This document shows positions 1 to 7,370 of a stretch of 12,502 nucleotides of DNA, in pieces. A model generated the notes under the pieces. That model was not told the origin of the DNA, ran no database searches, and saw nothing but the letters and a program-made list of their open reading frames with translations. Origin of the DNA: Clostridia bacterium (GTDB lineage Bacteria; Bacillota; Clostridia; Oscillospirales; Acutalibacteraceae); the NCBI GenBank assembly GCA_900769375.1, contig CAAGGN010000186.1:1-12502 (forward strand), given 5' to 3'. Position numbers and translations under genes: made by a program. How positions within the stretch are numbered: the stretch's first letter is position 1; each line of letters begins with the position of its first letter.

Positions 1-46
1 ATATTATTATTACAGACCACGAATTTAATATTGTGAAAACCATCAT

Positions 47-52
47 AGGAGG
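47..52 (+). promoter_or_regulatory. Ribosome binding site of the ROK-like gene
   Basis: A perfect AGGAGG lies 11 bases before the ATG at 64, which supports this start. The 46 bases before it are AT-rich and too short, at the window edge, to say whether a promoter or an upstream gene precedes. Confidence 0.75.
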
Positions 53-63
53 CAAGGTTAAAT

Positions 64-1446
64 ATGAAGCTTAAATATGAAGCAAAATTGGACAAGGGCT
101 TCCAGCCCATGATTTTGGTGTTCAATGATTTCACCGAGAGAGCAAAAGCGGCAAATGGAGAAAAATTAGTAATAGGTATAGAGCGTAACCAGGGATTTGT
201 TTCCGCTTTCGCTATGACGGTTTTCCCTGATAACGTAGGTCATGACGAGGAAAATCTCAGAATGGTTGAGCGTATTGTTAAGACACTTTTATGGGTTAAG
301 GGCGGCTATAAGATTATTATAGCGGGCTCGAAGCTCATATATGAAGGTATCTCAAAGATTTACGCTGCTGACGGTGACCGTGCCTTCGATAATGATTTTA
401 TGGCAGGAGTTTACGAAAAACCCTTTGAGTGCGTGTGGGCGCCCATAGAGGAAGCCCCTGTTACTGAAGAATCCGCTACACCCATAGGCCGTCATTTGGA
501 CGGATGCCGCATCGGTTTTGATGCGGGCGGCTCTGACCGTAAGGTTAGCGCAGTTATTGACGGTGAGAGCGTATATTCCGAAGAGGTTGTATGGTTCCCG
601 AAAATCAATTCCGACCCTCAGTATCAGTATGACGGAATTTTATCAGCTATGAAATCTGCCGCAGAGCATTTGCCGAGGGTTGACGCTATCGGCGTTTCGT
701 CGGCAGGTGTTTATGTTGATAATCGTATAATGGTTGCTTCACTCTTTTTAAAGGTTTCCAAAGAGGATTTTGAAAAAAGAGTTAAGAATATGTATATAGA
801 TATCGCTAAGGAATTTGGCGAGGATGTTCCCCTTGAGGTTGCAAACGATGGCGACGTTACCGCCCTTGCAGGAGCTATGGATTTAGATGACGATTCCGTT
901 TTGGGCATTGCTATGGGAACAAGTGAAGCCGGCGGTTATGTTGATCCTTCGGGCAATATTACGGGTTGGCTTAATGAACTTGCATTCGTACCCGTGGATT
1001 ACTCAAAGAGCGCTATGGTTGACGAATGGTCAGGCGATATTGGTTGCGGTGTTAAGTATTTCTCGCAGGACGGCGTAATTAAACTGGCTCCTGCCGCGGG
1101 AATAGAGCTTGACGAGGCGCTTTCTCCCGCTGAAAAGCTTAAGGTTGTTCAGGGACTTATGGAAAAAGGTGACCCAAGAGCCGCCGCTATTTATGATACC
1201 ATCGGTGTATATTTCGGTTATGCCATTGCTTATTATAGCTTGTTCTATGATATAAAACACGTTCTTATTATGGGCCGTGTAACCTCGGGAGAGGGCGGAG
1301 TTATTATTCTTGAGCGCGCAAACGAAGTGCTTCAGAACGAATTCCCTGAGCTTGCGAAGAAATGCAAGCTTCATATTCCCGATGAAAAATCAAGAAGAGT
1401 AGGTCAGTCGGTTGCGGCTGCAAGTTTACCCGAAATTAAAGCGTAA
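64..1446 (+). CDS. ROK-like (actin/hexokinase-fold) sugar kinase-related protein with N-terminal extension
   Basis: A 460-residue protein. Residues about 149-460 resemble the ROK/ASKHA fold. They carry a phosphate-1 loop (GFDAGGSDRK, 151-160), a second Asp-containing segment (ANDGD, 260-264) at the place where ROK kinases carry their catalytic Asp, and a Gly-rich adenosine/phosphate-2 segment (GIAMGTSEAGG, 281-291). The first ~145 residues are an additional region that I do not recognise. ROK sugar kinases are usually about 290-320 residues, and ROK repressors carry an N-terminal helix-turn-helix, but this N-terminus does not read like one. The Cys-rich ROK zinc motif (CxCGxxGCxE) is not seen. 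It probably phosphorylates a sugar or sugar acid in the cytoplasm, or is a non-catalytic relative; the substrate is unknown. It is transcribed alone here and closed by a terminator at 1456-1493. A link to the downstream microcompartment operon is not demonstrated. Confidence 0.7.
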   Translation: MKLKYEAKLDKGFQPMILVFNDFTERAKAANGEKLVIGIERNQGFVSAFAMTVFPDNVGHDEENLRMVERIVKTLLWVKGGYKIIIAGSKLIYEGISKIYAADGDRAFDNDFMAGVYEKPFECVWAPIEEAPVTEESATPIGRHLDGCRIGFDAGGSDRKVSAVIDGESVYSEEVVWFPKINSDPQYQYDGILSAMKSAAEHLPRVDAIGVSSAGVYVDNRIMVASLFLKVSKEDFEKRVKNMYIDIAKEFGEDVPLEVANDGDVTALAGAMDLDDDSVLGIAMGTSEAGGYVDPSGNITGWLNELAFVPVDYSKSAMVDEWSGDIGCGVKYFSQDGVIKLAPAAGIELDEALSPAEKLKVVQGLMEKGDPRAAAIYDTIGVYFGYAIAYYSLFYDIKHVLIMGRVTSGEGGVIILERANEVLQNEFPELAKKCKLHIPDEKSRRVGQSVAAASLPEIKA

Positions 1447-1455
1447 GAATATAAT

Positions 1456-1493
1456 TTTAGAGGAGCGACTAAGGTCACTCCTCTAAATTTTTT
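1456..1493 (+). terminator. Rho-independent terminator after the ROK-like gene
   Basis: Arms at 1456-1465 (TTTAGAGGAG) and 1478-1487 pair perfectly. They continue through one mismatch into GAC/GTC around a TAAG loop, and a run of six T follows (1488-1493). It lies 10 bases after the stop codon. It could also slow transcription of the convergent reverse-strand gene, but there is no good T-run in that direction. Confidence 0.88.
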
Positions 1494-1514
1494 ACTATTG
1501 TTTTTTATTGAAAA

Positions 1515-2312
1515 TCAAAATATAATATCAAGTAATATACTGCTCCATTTTGCTACAATCGGAATAAAAATAAGCAGGTACGTGGTGGCGGTATCTAGGG
1601 CTCTGGTAGCGAAGTGACCTATAATGACTGCGCCAAAGGATGTTCCGCCCTCATCGTATTCCGCGTGGGTGATAATATGCCTTTTATAAAGACAGTTGGC
1701 GAATAATCTAAAACCGAAGTTAAATAAATTGCCTATAGCCATGGTCCATAGCCACGTATTGCGAAGCTTCTTTTGAAGATTGCCGTAATCTTTTGATACT
1801 TTTGCGAATTCAGGGGTCTTTTCTACGTGACCGTAGCCGTTTTCATCTACATAATCATAGTAGGCCTTATCACTGTTGATTAGTTCTCGATATACCTCGC
1901 GTACAACCTCATAGTGCTTTATATCTTGACGGTGCACAACAGGTATTACGACAGTGGCGAGAACCGAGAGCAAAATCAGAGCCGCGCTATAAATTATAGC
2001 GACCTTATACATTTTGCGGTAAAAGAACCAATGTACGCCAAAGAGAAAGGCGCAAAGATTAAACTGGATGAAAAATTTTTTATCGCCTGAACGGACGAAT
2101 TTTTCTCTATAATAATCGTAATTTTTATCTACGAATTCTCTGACGGTGGAATTATCTATACCCTCAATTACCTGAAGATTTTCTTCCTCATCATTTTTAA
2201 ACTCATAGTAACACTTTTTGCAATATGTATCATTTTTGCTTGCAACCGCTCCGCAGTTACTGCATACCTTCTTTTCGTTTTCGAAATTATTATCTGTTTC
2301 GGTTTTAAGCAT
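1515..2312 (-). CDS. Zinc-ribbon membrane protein (DUF2628-like)
   Basis: A 265-residue protein. Near the N-terminus is a four-Cys zinc ribbon (C17-x2-C20 ... C31-x2-C34), followed by an acidic linker. A hydrophobic block at about 84-126 contains the aromatic FxxGVHWFFYRKMYK pattern typical of DUF2628-like proteins, in which a short aromatic segment runs into a transmembrane helix. A further weakly hydrophobic segment lies at about 188-207 and another at about 225-260. It is likely an integral membrane protein with a cytoplasmic zinc ribbon; its function is unknown. The start is supported by GGCGGTGAT just upstream on the reverse strand and by a promoter at 2343-2371. It is convergent with the ROK-like gene and divergent from the MATE gene, so it forms its own transcription unit. 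Confidence 0.75.
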   Translation of the reverse strand: MLKTETDNNFENEKKVCSNCGAVASKNDTYCKKCYYEFKNDEEENLQVIEGIDNSTVREFVDKNYDYYREKFVRSGDKKFFIQFNLCAFLFGVHWFFYRKMYKVAIIYSAALILLSVLATVVIPVVHRQDIKHYEVVREVYRELINSDKAYYDYVDENGYGHVEKTPEFAKVSKDYGNLQKKLRNTWLWTMAIGNLFNFGFRLFANCLYKRHIITHAEYDEGGTSFGAVIIGHFATRALDTATTYLLIFIPIVAKWSSILLDIIF

Positions 2313-2342
2313 TAAATCACCGCCGCAAATTTATCTATATAA

Positions 2343-2371
2343 ATTATACAGTGTTTTCAATGATTTTGCAA
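2343..2371 (-). promoter_or_regulatory. Sigma-A promoter for the zinc-ribbon membrane protein
   Basis: Reading the reverse strand, a -35-like TTGCAA (2366-2371) is followed after exactly 17 bases by a perfect TATAAT (2343-2348), about 30 bases before the start codon at 2312. The -35 is imperfect. Confidence 0.65.
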
Positions 2372-2386
2372 TATAATTTTAGTGGT

Positions 2387-2392
2387 CACGTG
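2387..2392. promoter_or_regulatory. CACGTG palindrome between the divergent promoters (possible operator)
   Basis: A CACGTG palindrome sits inside the slightly longer imperfect dyad GTGGTCACGTGTGAG (2382-2396). It lies between the reverse-facing promoter (2343-2371) and the forward-facing promoter (2417-2445). The position would suit a shared regulator, but a six-base palindrome is common by chance. Confidence 0.2.
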
Positions 2393-2416
2393 TGAGTTAA
2401 TCGTATAAAATTAATA

Positions 2417-2445
2417 TTTACAATAAATATCCATTATGATATATT
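2417..2445 (+). promoter_or_regulatory. Sigma-A promoter for the MATE/AIM24 unit
   Basis: TTTACA (2417-2422) and TATATT (2440-2445) are separated by exactly 17 bases. They are followed by a leader of about 30 bases and a G-rich ribosome binding site (AAGGGGGGCGG, 2468-2478) just before the ATG at 2483. Confidence 0.75.
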
Positions 2446-2482
2446 AAATTAGTAAAACTACGGTAAAAAGGGGGGCGGATAT

Positions 2483-3853
2483 ATGAAAAAATTAAATAGT
2501 AAATTTGCCCTTATTCCTATTATATTTGCTCTGGCTTGGCCTACTATGCTCGAGCAGCTTTTGCAAACGGCGGTGCAGTATATAGATACGGCTATGGTAG
2601 GTTCCCTCGGCACAGATGCTACGGCGGCGGTAGGGGCTACCGTTACGGTGAATTGGCTTGTGGGAAGTACCATATCGGCTCTCGGCATCGGATTTCTCGC
2701 CTTTATTTCCCAAGCCCACGGGGCAGGGGAAACGGATAAGATTTCTGCCGCCGGAGCGCAGGCCACCTTGGCGGTGATTATCTGCGGATTATTCTTTACG
2801 GTTTTAACCCTTTCTTTAAGCCCTTTTGTACCTGTTTGGATGCAAGTGGCAGAGCCAATCAGAGAGCTTTCGGCTAAATATTTCTTTATTTTATATAGCG
2901 CTATGCTTTTCAGAACGGCCACCATTATATTCGGTACGATTTTAAGGGCGGTTGGGGATACCAAAGCGCCTATGAAGGTGGGAATTTGGGTTAACGTTAT
3001 AAATGTATTTCTTAATTTTTCCTTTATTTACCCGACGAGAACTGTTTCTGTCGGCTCTTTCGATATTAGGATTTTAGGCGCAGGAATGGGTGTAACGGGG
3101 GCCGCGTTGGCGAGCGCCATATCCTTCCTTGCGGGCGGAATTTTAATAACCGTAAAGGTATTAAGACATCCGCTGTTAAGTCCTCTCGGCAGACCGTTAA
3201 AGCCCGATATGGCAATTTTAAAACCTTGTCTTAAGGTTGCGCTTCCCAACGCTTTGCAGAGATTCGGAACATCCCTTGGATATGTGGCTTTTGCGAGTAT
3301 GGTAAACTCCCTCGGCGAAATTTCTACGGCGGCGCACACCATTGCCAACACGGTTGAATCGGCCTTTTATATACCGGGGTACGGAATGCAGGCCGCGGCG
3401 GCAACCCTGGCGGGTAATGCCTACGGCGCTCGTGATAAAGAAAAAATCAAGGCGCTTGGGCGAAATATTATTTTTGTTGAGGCGGCGCTTATGGTGGCGA
3501 CGGGGGGACTCCTATTTATATTTGCTCCTGCTATGATGAGGATTTTCAGTTCTGATACAGAGGTAATTTCCCTTGGTAGCGCGGTGCTTAGAATGGTGGC
3601 TTTATCCGAGCCCTTTTATGGCGTTTCCATAGTGCTTGAGGGTATGCTTCAGGGAATGGGAAAAACTAAGGTGCCCTTTATATATAATATAATAGGTATG
3701 TGGGGCATAAGAATTGTGGGCACATTTATCTGCATTAAATTCTTTGAACTCGGACTCATATCCGCTTGGGGCGCTATGATAGTTCATAATATGTTTTTAT
3801 TCTTTATGTTTACAGTATATGATAAATGCGGTAAATTCAACAGTATTAAATAG
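2483..3853 (+). CDS. MATE family multidrug/cation antiporter
   Basis: A 456-residue, strongly hydrophobic protein with the expected spacing for 12 transmembrane helices, the usual MATE length. TM1 carries the family pattern: a Pro in LAWPTMLEQLL (residues 17-27) and, about 15 residues later, a conserved Asp followed by VG (IDTAMVG, 34-40). The second half repeats the pattern (ALPNALQRFG, near residue 255), as expected for two inverted six-helix bundles. MATE transporters export drugs, metabolites or toxic cations in exchange for Na+ or H+; the substrate here cannot be read from sequence. It heads a two-gene unit, with the AIM24-like gene starting 14 bases after its stop. It has its own promoter and no visible link to the microcompartment operon. 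Confidence 0.93.
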   Translation: MKKLNSKFALIPIIFALAWPTMLEQLLQTAVQYIDTAMVGSLGTDATAAVGATVTVNWLVGSTISALGIGFLAFISQAHGAGETDKISAAGAQATLAVIICGLFFTVLTLSLSPFVPVWMQVAEPIRELSAKYFFILYSAMLFRTATIIFGTILRAVGDTKAPMKVGIWVNVINVFLNFSFIYPTRTVSVGSFDIRILGAGMGVTGAALASAISFLAGGILITVKVLRHPLLSPLGRPLKPDMAILKPCLKVALPNALQRFGTSLGYVAFASMVNSLGEISTAAHTIANTVESAFYIPGYGMQAAAATLAGNAYGARDKEKIKALGRNIIFVEAALMVATGGLLFIFAPAMMRIFSSDTEVISLGSAVLRMVALSEPFYGVSIVLEGMLQGMGKTKVPFIYNIIGMWGIRIVGTFICIKFFELGLISAWGAMIVHNMFLFFMFTVYDKCGKFNSIK

Positions 3854-3867
3854 AAAGGAATAAAATT

Positions 3868-4593
3868 ATGATTAAGTATGAAATTGAAGGCGGGAATTTA
3901 CCCGTAGTAATCTGTTATCCCGAGGCAAATGAAACTCTTTGTACCGAGAGCGGCTCTATGAGTTGGATGAGCCCTAATATGCGAATGGAAACCAATACGG
4001 GCGGCGGACTTAAAAAGGTTTTCGGCCGACTGATTTCGGGTGAATCTATATTTATGAATGAATATACTGCCGAAGGAGGCAGTGGTATGATTGCCTTTGC
4101 TTCGAGTTTCCCCGGCTCCATTATTCCTTATCGCGTTACCGAAGGGAACGGTATAATTGTTCAGAAGCGTGGCTTTCTCGCTATGGAGAAGGGACTTGAT
4201 TTATCGGTTTATTTGCAAAGACGCCTTGGACGCGGATTTTTCGGCGGCGAGGGCTTTGTAATGCAGAAGATAAGCGGCAACGGTATGGTTTTCCTTGAAA
4301 TTGACGGATACTGTAAGGAATATGACCTTGGAATAGGGGAGAGCATAATCGTTGATACGGGTTATCTTGCCGCTATGAGTGAGAGCTGTATGATGGAAAT
4401 TGAAACCGTTAAGGGTGTTAAAAATATGTTCTTCGGCGGCGAGGGAATTTTCCATACGAGAATTATAGGACCGGGTAAGGTTTATATTCAGTCAATGCCC
4501 GTTATAAATACGGCGCAGGCCATATCTCCTTATATTACTGTAAATAATAATTCTGATAATTCGGGAATTAATATAAATTTTGGGGATAATTAA
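3868..4593 (+). CDS. AIM24/TIGR00266 family protein
   Basis: A 241-residue protein matching the TIGR00266/AIM24 family in size and pattern. It has an N-terminal strand-rich segment ending in GSMSWMSPNMRMETNTGGG (29-47), then FGRLISGESIFMNEYTA (52-68). Later come FPGSIIP (81-87), a Gly-rich GRGFFGGEGF (121-130) and repeated beta-strand segments. No signal peptide or transmembrane helix is seen, so it is probably cytosolic or peripheral to the membrane. The bacterial function of the family is not established. The last 25 or so residues are an Asn/Ser/Ile-rich tail. An AAAGGA ribosome binding site lies 8 bases before the ATG. The 14-base gap to the MATE gene suggests cotranscription. Confidence 0.85.
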   Translation: MIKYEIEGGNLPVVICYPEANETLCTESGSMSWMSPNMRMETNTGGGLKKVFGRLISGESIFMNEYTAEGGSGMIAFASSFPGSIIPYRVTEGNGIIVQKRGFLAMEKGLDLSVYLQRRLGRGFFGGEGFVMQKISGNGMVFLEIDGYCKEYDLGIGESIIVDTGYLAAMSESCMMEIETVKGVKNMFFGGEGIFHTRIIGPGKVYIQSMPVINTAQAISPYITVNNNSDNSGININFGDN

Positions 4594-4623
4594 ATAAAAT
4601 TCAATTAAATATATATATGGTAG

Positions 4624-4650
4624 GGGCGGTCATTGACCGCCCTTTATTTT
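4624..4650 (+). terminator. Rho-independent terminator after the AIM24-like gene
   Basis: An 8-bp perfect GC-rich stem (GGGCGGTC at 4624-4631 with GACCGCCC at 4635-4642) around a 3-base loop is followed by TTTATTTT. It separates the MATE/AIM24 unit from the microcompartment operon. Confidence 0.88.
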
Positions 4651-4728
4651 GTGGCATTTGCAACCCGAAAACCACAAAACACAGAAAAACTGCAATGATT
4701 TTTCGAAAAAACGACAATTTTTTGTGGT
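4647..4728. repeat. Three copies of TTTTGTGG in alternating orientation
   Basis: TTTTGTGG occurs at 4647-4654 and 4720-4727, and in inverted form (CCACAAAA) at 4672-4679. The middle and right copies extend to a perfect 9-bp inverted pair (4671-4679 with 4720-4728). All lie in the non-coding stretch upstream of the operon promoter and could be a repeated protein-binding site. The left copy overlaps the T-tract of the preceding terminator. Confidence 0.5.
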
Positions 4729-4753
4729 ATTTTTTTGAATTTTTCTGTGTTTT
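4676..4753. repeat. 14-bp perfect inverted repeat upstream of the operon promoter
   Basis: The arm AAAACACAGAAAAA (4676-4689) has its exact reverse complement at 4740-4753, leaving 50 bases between. Inside the interval lie a perfect 12-bp palindrome, TTTTTCGAAAAA (4699-4710), and the right arm of the TTTTGTGG pair (4720-4728). CTGTG in the right arm recurs 20 bases further on (4765-4769), two helical turns away. The right arm ends 24 bases before the -35 hexamer. Operator function is inferred only. Confidence 0.6.
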
Positions 4754-4777
4754 TTGTTTTTTATCTGTGAAAAACTG

Positions 4778-4806
4778 TTGACTTTTATTGGTTTTGGGTG
4801 TATATT
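4778..4806 (+). promoter_or_regulatory. Sigma-A promoter of the microcompartment operon
   Basis: TTGACT (4778-4783) is followed after exactly 17 bases by TATATT (4801-4806). This predicts a start near 4813 and a leader of only about 23 bases, so there is no room for a riboswitch and regulation should act on DNA upstream. No other convincing promoter is seen before the end of the window. Confidence 0.8.
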
Positions 4807-4822
4807 ATATATGAAGTAATTT

Positions 4823-4838
4823 GGGAGGTTCTCCTATG
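4823..4838 (+). promoter_or_regulatory. Ribosome binding site that sets the GRE start at 4836
   Basis: GGGAGG (4823-4828) lies 7 bases before ATG 4836, ruling out the upstream in-frame TTG at 4821, which overlaps this site. GGAG (4824-4827) can pair with CTCC (4831-4834) around a 3-base loop, a small hairpin that could partly mask the site. Its stability is doubtful. Confidence 0.65.
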
Positions 4839-7364
4839 AATAAGGTTTATACAACTGAAATAAAGAAATCCCCTCGTATTGCTAAGCTCGTAGAAGAGCT
4901 TTATTCCGTTACGCCTACCATTGAATCTACCCGTGCGGAAATCTTAACCGAGAGCTTTAAAGCTACAGAGGGTATGTCTATATATTTGAGAAAATCTGCG
5001 GCCTTTAAGGCAATGGCGGAAAAGCTCCCCGTTGTTATCAGAGACGGAGAGTTGATTGTTGGCGGTAACTGCGCAAATCCAAGGGGTTGCCCCACCTTCC
5101 CCGAGTTTTCTAATAAGTGGCTCGAGGAGGAGTTTGATACCGTTGCTACCCGTAGCGCCGATCCTTTCTATATTTCAAAGGAAACCGCAGAAAAGTTAAC
5201 CGAGGTACATAAATATTGGCAGGGCAGAACAACAAGCGAGCTTGCCACCTCTTATATGGCTCCCGAAACCTTGGCGGCCATCGAGCATAATATCTTTACC
5301 GTCGGCAACTACTTCTATAACGGAATAGGTCACGTTAACGTTGATTACGCTAAGGTTTTGAAAATCGGCTTTAACGGTATTTATGAATACGCTAAATCCG
5401 AAAGAGATAAATGCAATATATATGATGGCGATTATGCCAAGAGATATAGCTTTTTAAGTTCTGTTATGGAAAGCTGCGAGGCGGCCGTTATCTTCGCTAA
5501 GCGTTATAGCGATGAGGCAAGAAAACTTGCTAATGCCTGCACTGATATAAACAGAAGAAACGAGCTTTTAAAAATCGCAGAGATTTGTAACAATGTACCT
5601 GCAAATGGCGCAAAAAGTTTCCACGAGGCATGTCAATCCTTCTGGTTTGTTCAGCTTCTTATTCAGACCGAGTCAAGCGGTCACTCAATTTCTCCCGGAC
5701 GTTTTGACCAATATATGTATCCTTATTATAAAAAGGATTTGGATAGCGGTAAAATTACCCGCGAGGAAGCTCAAGAGCTTATTGACTGTGTTTGGGTTAA
5801 GCTCAACAGTTTAAATAAGGTACGTGATGCTCTTTCCGCTGAAGGTTTTGCGGGTTACAGTATGTTCCAGAATCTCGTTGTGGGAGGTCAGGATAAAAAC
5901 GGCGTTGATGCTACCAATGATTTATCCTATATGTGCATAAGCGCTTCAATGCACGTTAATCTTCCTCAGCCCTCTCTTTCTATGAGAGTTTGGAACGGCA
6001 CACCCCACGACCTTTTGGTTAAAGCGGCAGAGCTTACCAAAACAGGTATCGGTCTTCCCGCTTATTATAATGATGAAATTATTATTCCCGCTCTCATATC
6101 CCGCGGTCTTTCCCTTGAGGATGCAAGAGATTACTGTATAATCGGTTGCGTTGAGCCCCAAAAGGGCGGCAAGACGGACGGTTGGCACGATGCGGCATTC
6201 TTTAATATGTGCCGCACCTTAGAGCTTGTTTTCACCAACGGTGTTGATAAGGGTGTTCAGATAGGTCCCAAGACGGGAACGATCGCTTCCCTTGATACAT
6301 ATGAAAAATTCTTTAATGCTTATAAAGAGCAGCAGGAATATGCAGTTAAGCTGATGGTTAATGCAGATAACGCGGTGGATATGGCTCATATGGAGCGTTG
6401 CCCGTTACCTTTCGTTTCTTCTATGGTTGACGATTGTATAGGTAAGGGCAAATCCGCCCAAGAAGGCGGCGCAGTTTATAACTTTACAGGTCCTCAGGGC
6501 TTTGGTATCGCCAATGTGGCTGATGCTCTTTACGCTGTAAACGAACTTGTTTATAAAACCAAAACTGTAACACTCCTTGAATATGCCGATGCTCTTAAAA
6601 ATAACTTCGGTATGGAATATAGCGACGGATATGCAAAATCTTTAACCGTTGATGTTGTTAAAGAAATAATGTCCAAGGGATACGAAGTGTCGGGAGCGCA
6701 AATCGGCGAAATCTTTGCGCAGATTAAGAGCAACGATATTTCTGCCGATAAGAAAAAGAAATATCAGGCGCTTTACGAGAAAATTAAGGCGCTTCCCAAG
6801 TTTGGTAACGATATTGATGAGGTTGATATGTACGGCAGAGAAGCCGCTTATACATATACAAGACCCGTCGAGAAATACGAAAATCCCAGAGGCGGAAGAT
6901 ACCACGCGGGTCTTTATCCCGTATCCGCAAATGTTCCTCTCGGTATGCAGACAGGGGCTACCCCTGATGCCCGACTTGCAGGAACACCTATAGCAGACGG
7001 TGTATCCCCTGCCGCAGGTTGCGATGTTAACGGTCCTACCGCTTCGGCAAACTCGGTAGCCAAGCTTGACCACGGAATTGCCTCTAACGGAACTCTCTTT
7101 AATATGAAGTTCCATCCCTCTGCCCTTAAAGGCGCTTCGGGTATTGAAGGATTTATCTCTCTTATCCGCGCCTTCTTTGACCAGAAGGGTATGCATATGC
7201 AGTTTAACGTTGTAAGTCGCGAAACCCTTCGAGATGCGCAACTTCATCCCGAAAACTATAAGAATCTTGTTGTTCGTGTAGCGGGTTACAGCGCTTTATT
7301 TACCACCCTTTCAAAATCTCTTCAGGATGATATTATCAACCGTACCGAGCAGGGAGGTTTCTAA
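4836..7364 (+). CDS. B12-independent glycyl radical diol dehydratase (1,2-propanediol, possibly glycerol)
   Basis: An 842-residue glycyl radical enzyme. The thiyl-radical Cys is C438 with E440 in GCVEPQ. The glycyl radical residue is G817 in RVAGYSA, 25 residues from the C-terminus as usual. The residues known to bind diol in Clostridium butyricum glycerol dehydratase (from memory H164, H281, S282, C433, E435, D447) align here as H166, H283, S284, C438, E440 and D452, within GHV, SGHSIS and CVEPQ...GWHD. The GKTDGWHDAAFFN context is that of diol dehydratases and differs from the choline trimethylamine-lyase motif as I recall it. It should convert 1,2-propanediol to propionaldehyde, radically and without cobalamin. 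Substrate preference (propanediol over glycerol) is inferred from the PduP, alcohol dehydrogenase and shell genes that follow. The protein begins directly at the core, with no encapsulation extension. First gene of the operon. Confidence 0.92.
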   Translation: MNKVYTTEIKKSPRIAKLVEELYSVTPTIESTRAEILTESFKATEGMSIYLRKSAAFKAMAEKLPVVIRDGELIVGGNCANPRGCPTFPEFSNKWLEEEFDTVATRSADPFYISKETAEKLTEVHKYWQGRTTSELATSYMAPETLAAIEHNIFTVGNYFYNGIGHVNVDYAKVLKIGFNGIYEYAKSERDKCNIYDGDYAKRYSFLSSVMESCEAAVIFAKRYSDEARKLANACTDINRRNELLKIAEICNNVPANGAKSFHEACQSFWFVQLLIQTESSGHSISPGRFDQYMYPYYKKDLDSGKITREEAQELIDCVWVKLNSLNKVRDALSAEGFAGYSMFQNLVVGGQDKNGVDATNDLSYMCISASMHVNLPQPSLSMRVWNGTPHDLLVKAAELTKTGIGLPAYYNDEIIIPALISRGLSLEDARDYCIIGCVEPQKGGKTDGWHDAAFFNMCRTLELVFTNGVDKGVQIGPKTGTIASLDTYEKFFNAYKEQQEYAVKLMVNADNAVDMAHMERCPLPFVSSMVDDCIGKGKSAQEGGAVYNFTGPQGFGIANVADALYAVNELVYKTKTVTLLEYADALKNNFGMEYSDGYAKSLTVDVVKEIMSKGYEVSGAQIGEIFAQIKSNDISADKKKKYQALYEKIKALPKFGNDIDEVDMYGREAAYTYTRPVEKYENPRGGRYHAGLYPVSANVPLGMQTGATPDARLAGTPIADGVSPAAGCDVNGPTASANSVAKLDHGIASNGTLFNMKFHPSALKGASGIEGFISLIRAFFDQKGMHMQFNVVSRETLRDAQLHPENYKNLVVRVAGYSALFTTLSKSLQDDIINRTEQGGF

Positions 7365-7370
7365 GAAAAT

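Noticed and set aside
2458..2964. 168-codon open frame on the reverse strand over the start of the MATE gene
   Set aside because: It is complementary to a clear MATE coding region and its promoter and shows no family features.
4647..4777. CRISPR array or catabolite-repression (cre) site in the repeat-rich region
   Set aside because: Repeats are not regularly spaced direct repeats with spacers, and no match to the cre consensus TGWAANCGNTNWCA was found by eye.
4821..4823. In-frame TTG as the start of the GRE
   Set aside because: The TTG overlaps the ribosome binding site of the ATG at 4836, and no other site precedes it.
6642..7247. 201-codon open frame on the reverse strand
   Set aside because: It lies wholly opposite the GRE gene, has no ribosome binding site I can support and no recognisable domain; it is an antisense by-product of the GRE codon pattern.
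4836..7364. Choline trimethylamine-lyase (CutC) or pyruvate formate-lyase as identity of the GRE
   Set aside because: The Cys motif is CVE rather than the CC of pyruvate formate-lyase, and residues around it (GKTDGWHDAAFFN) and the HS pair at 283-284 fit diol dehydratases.
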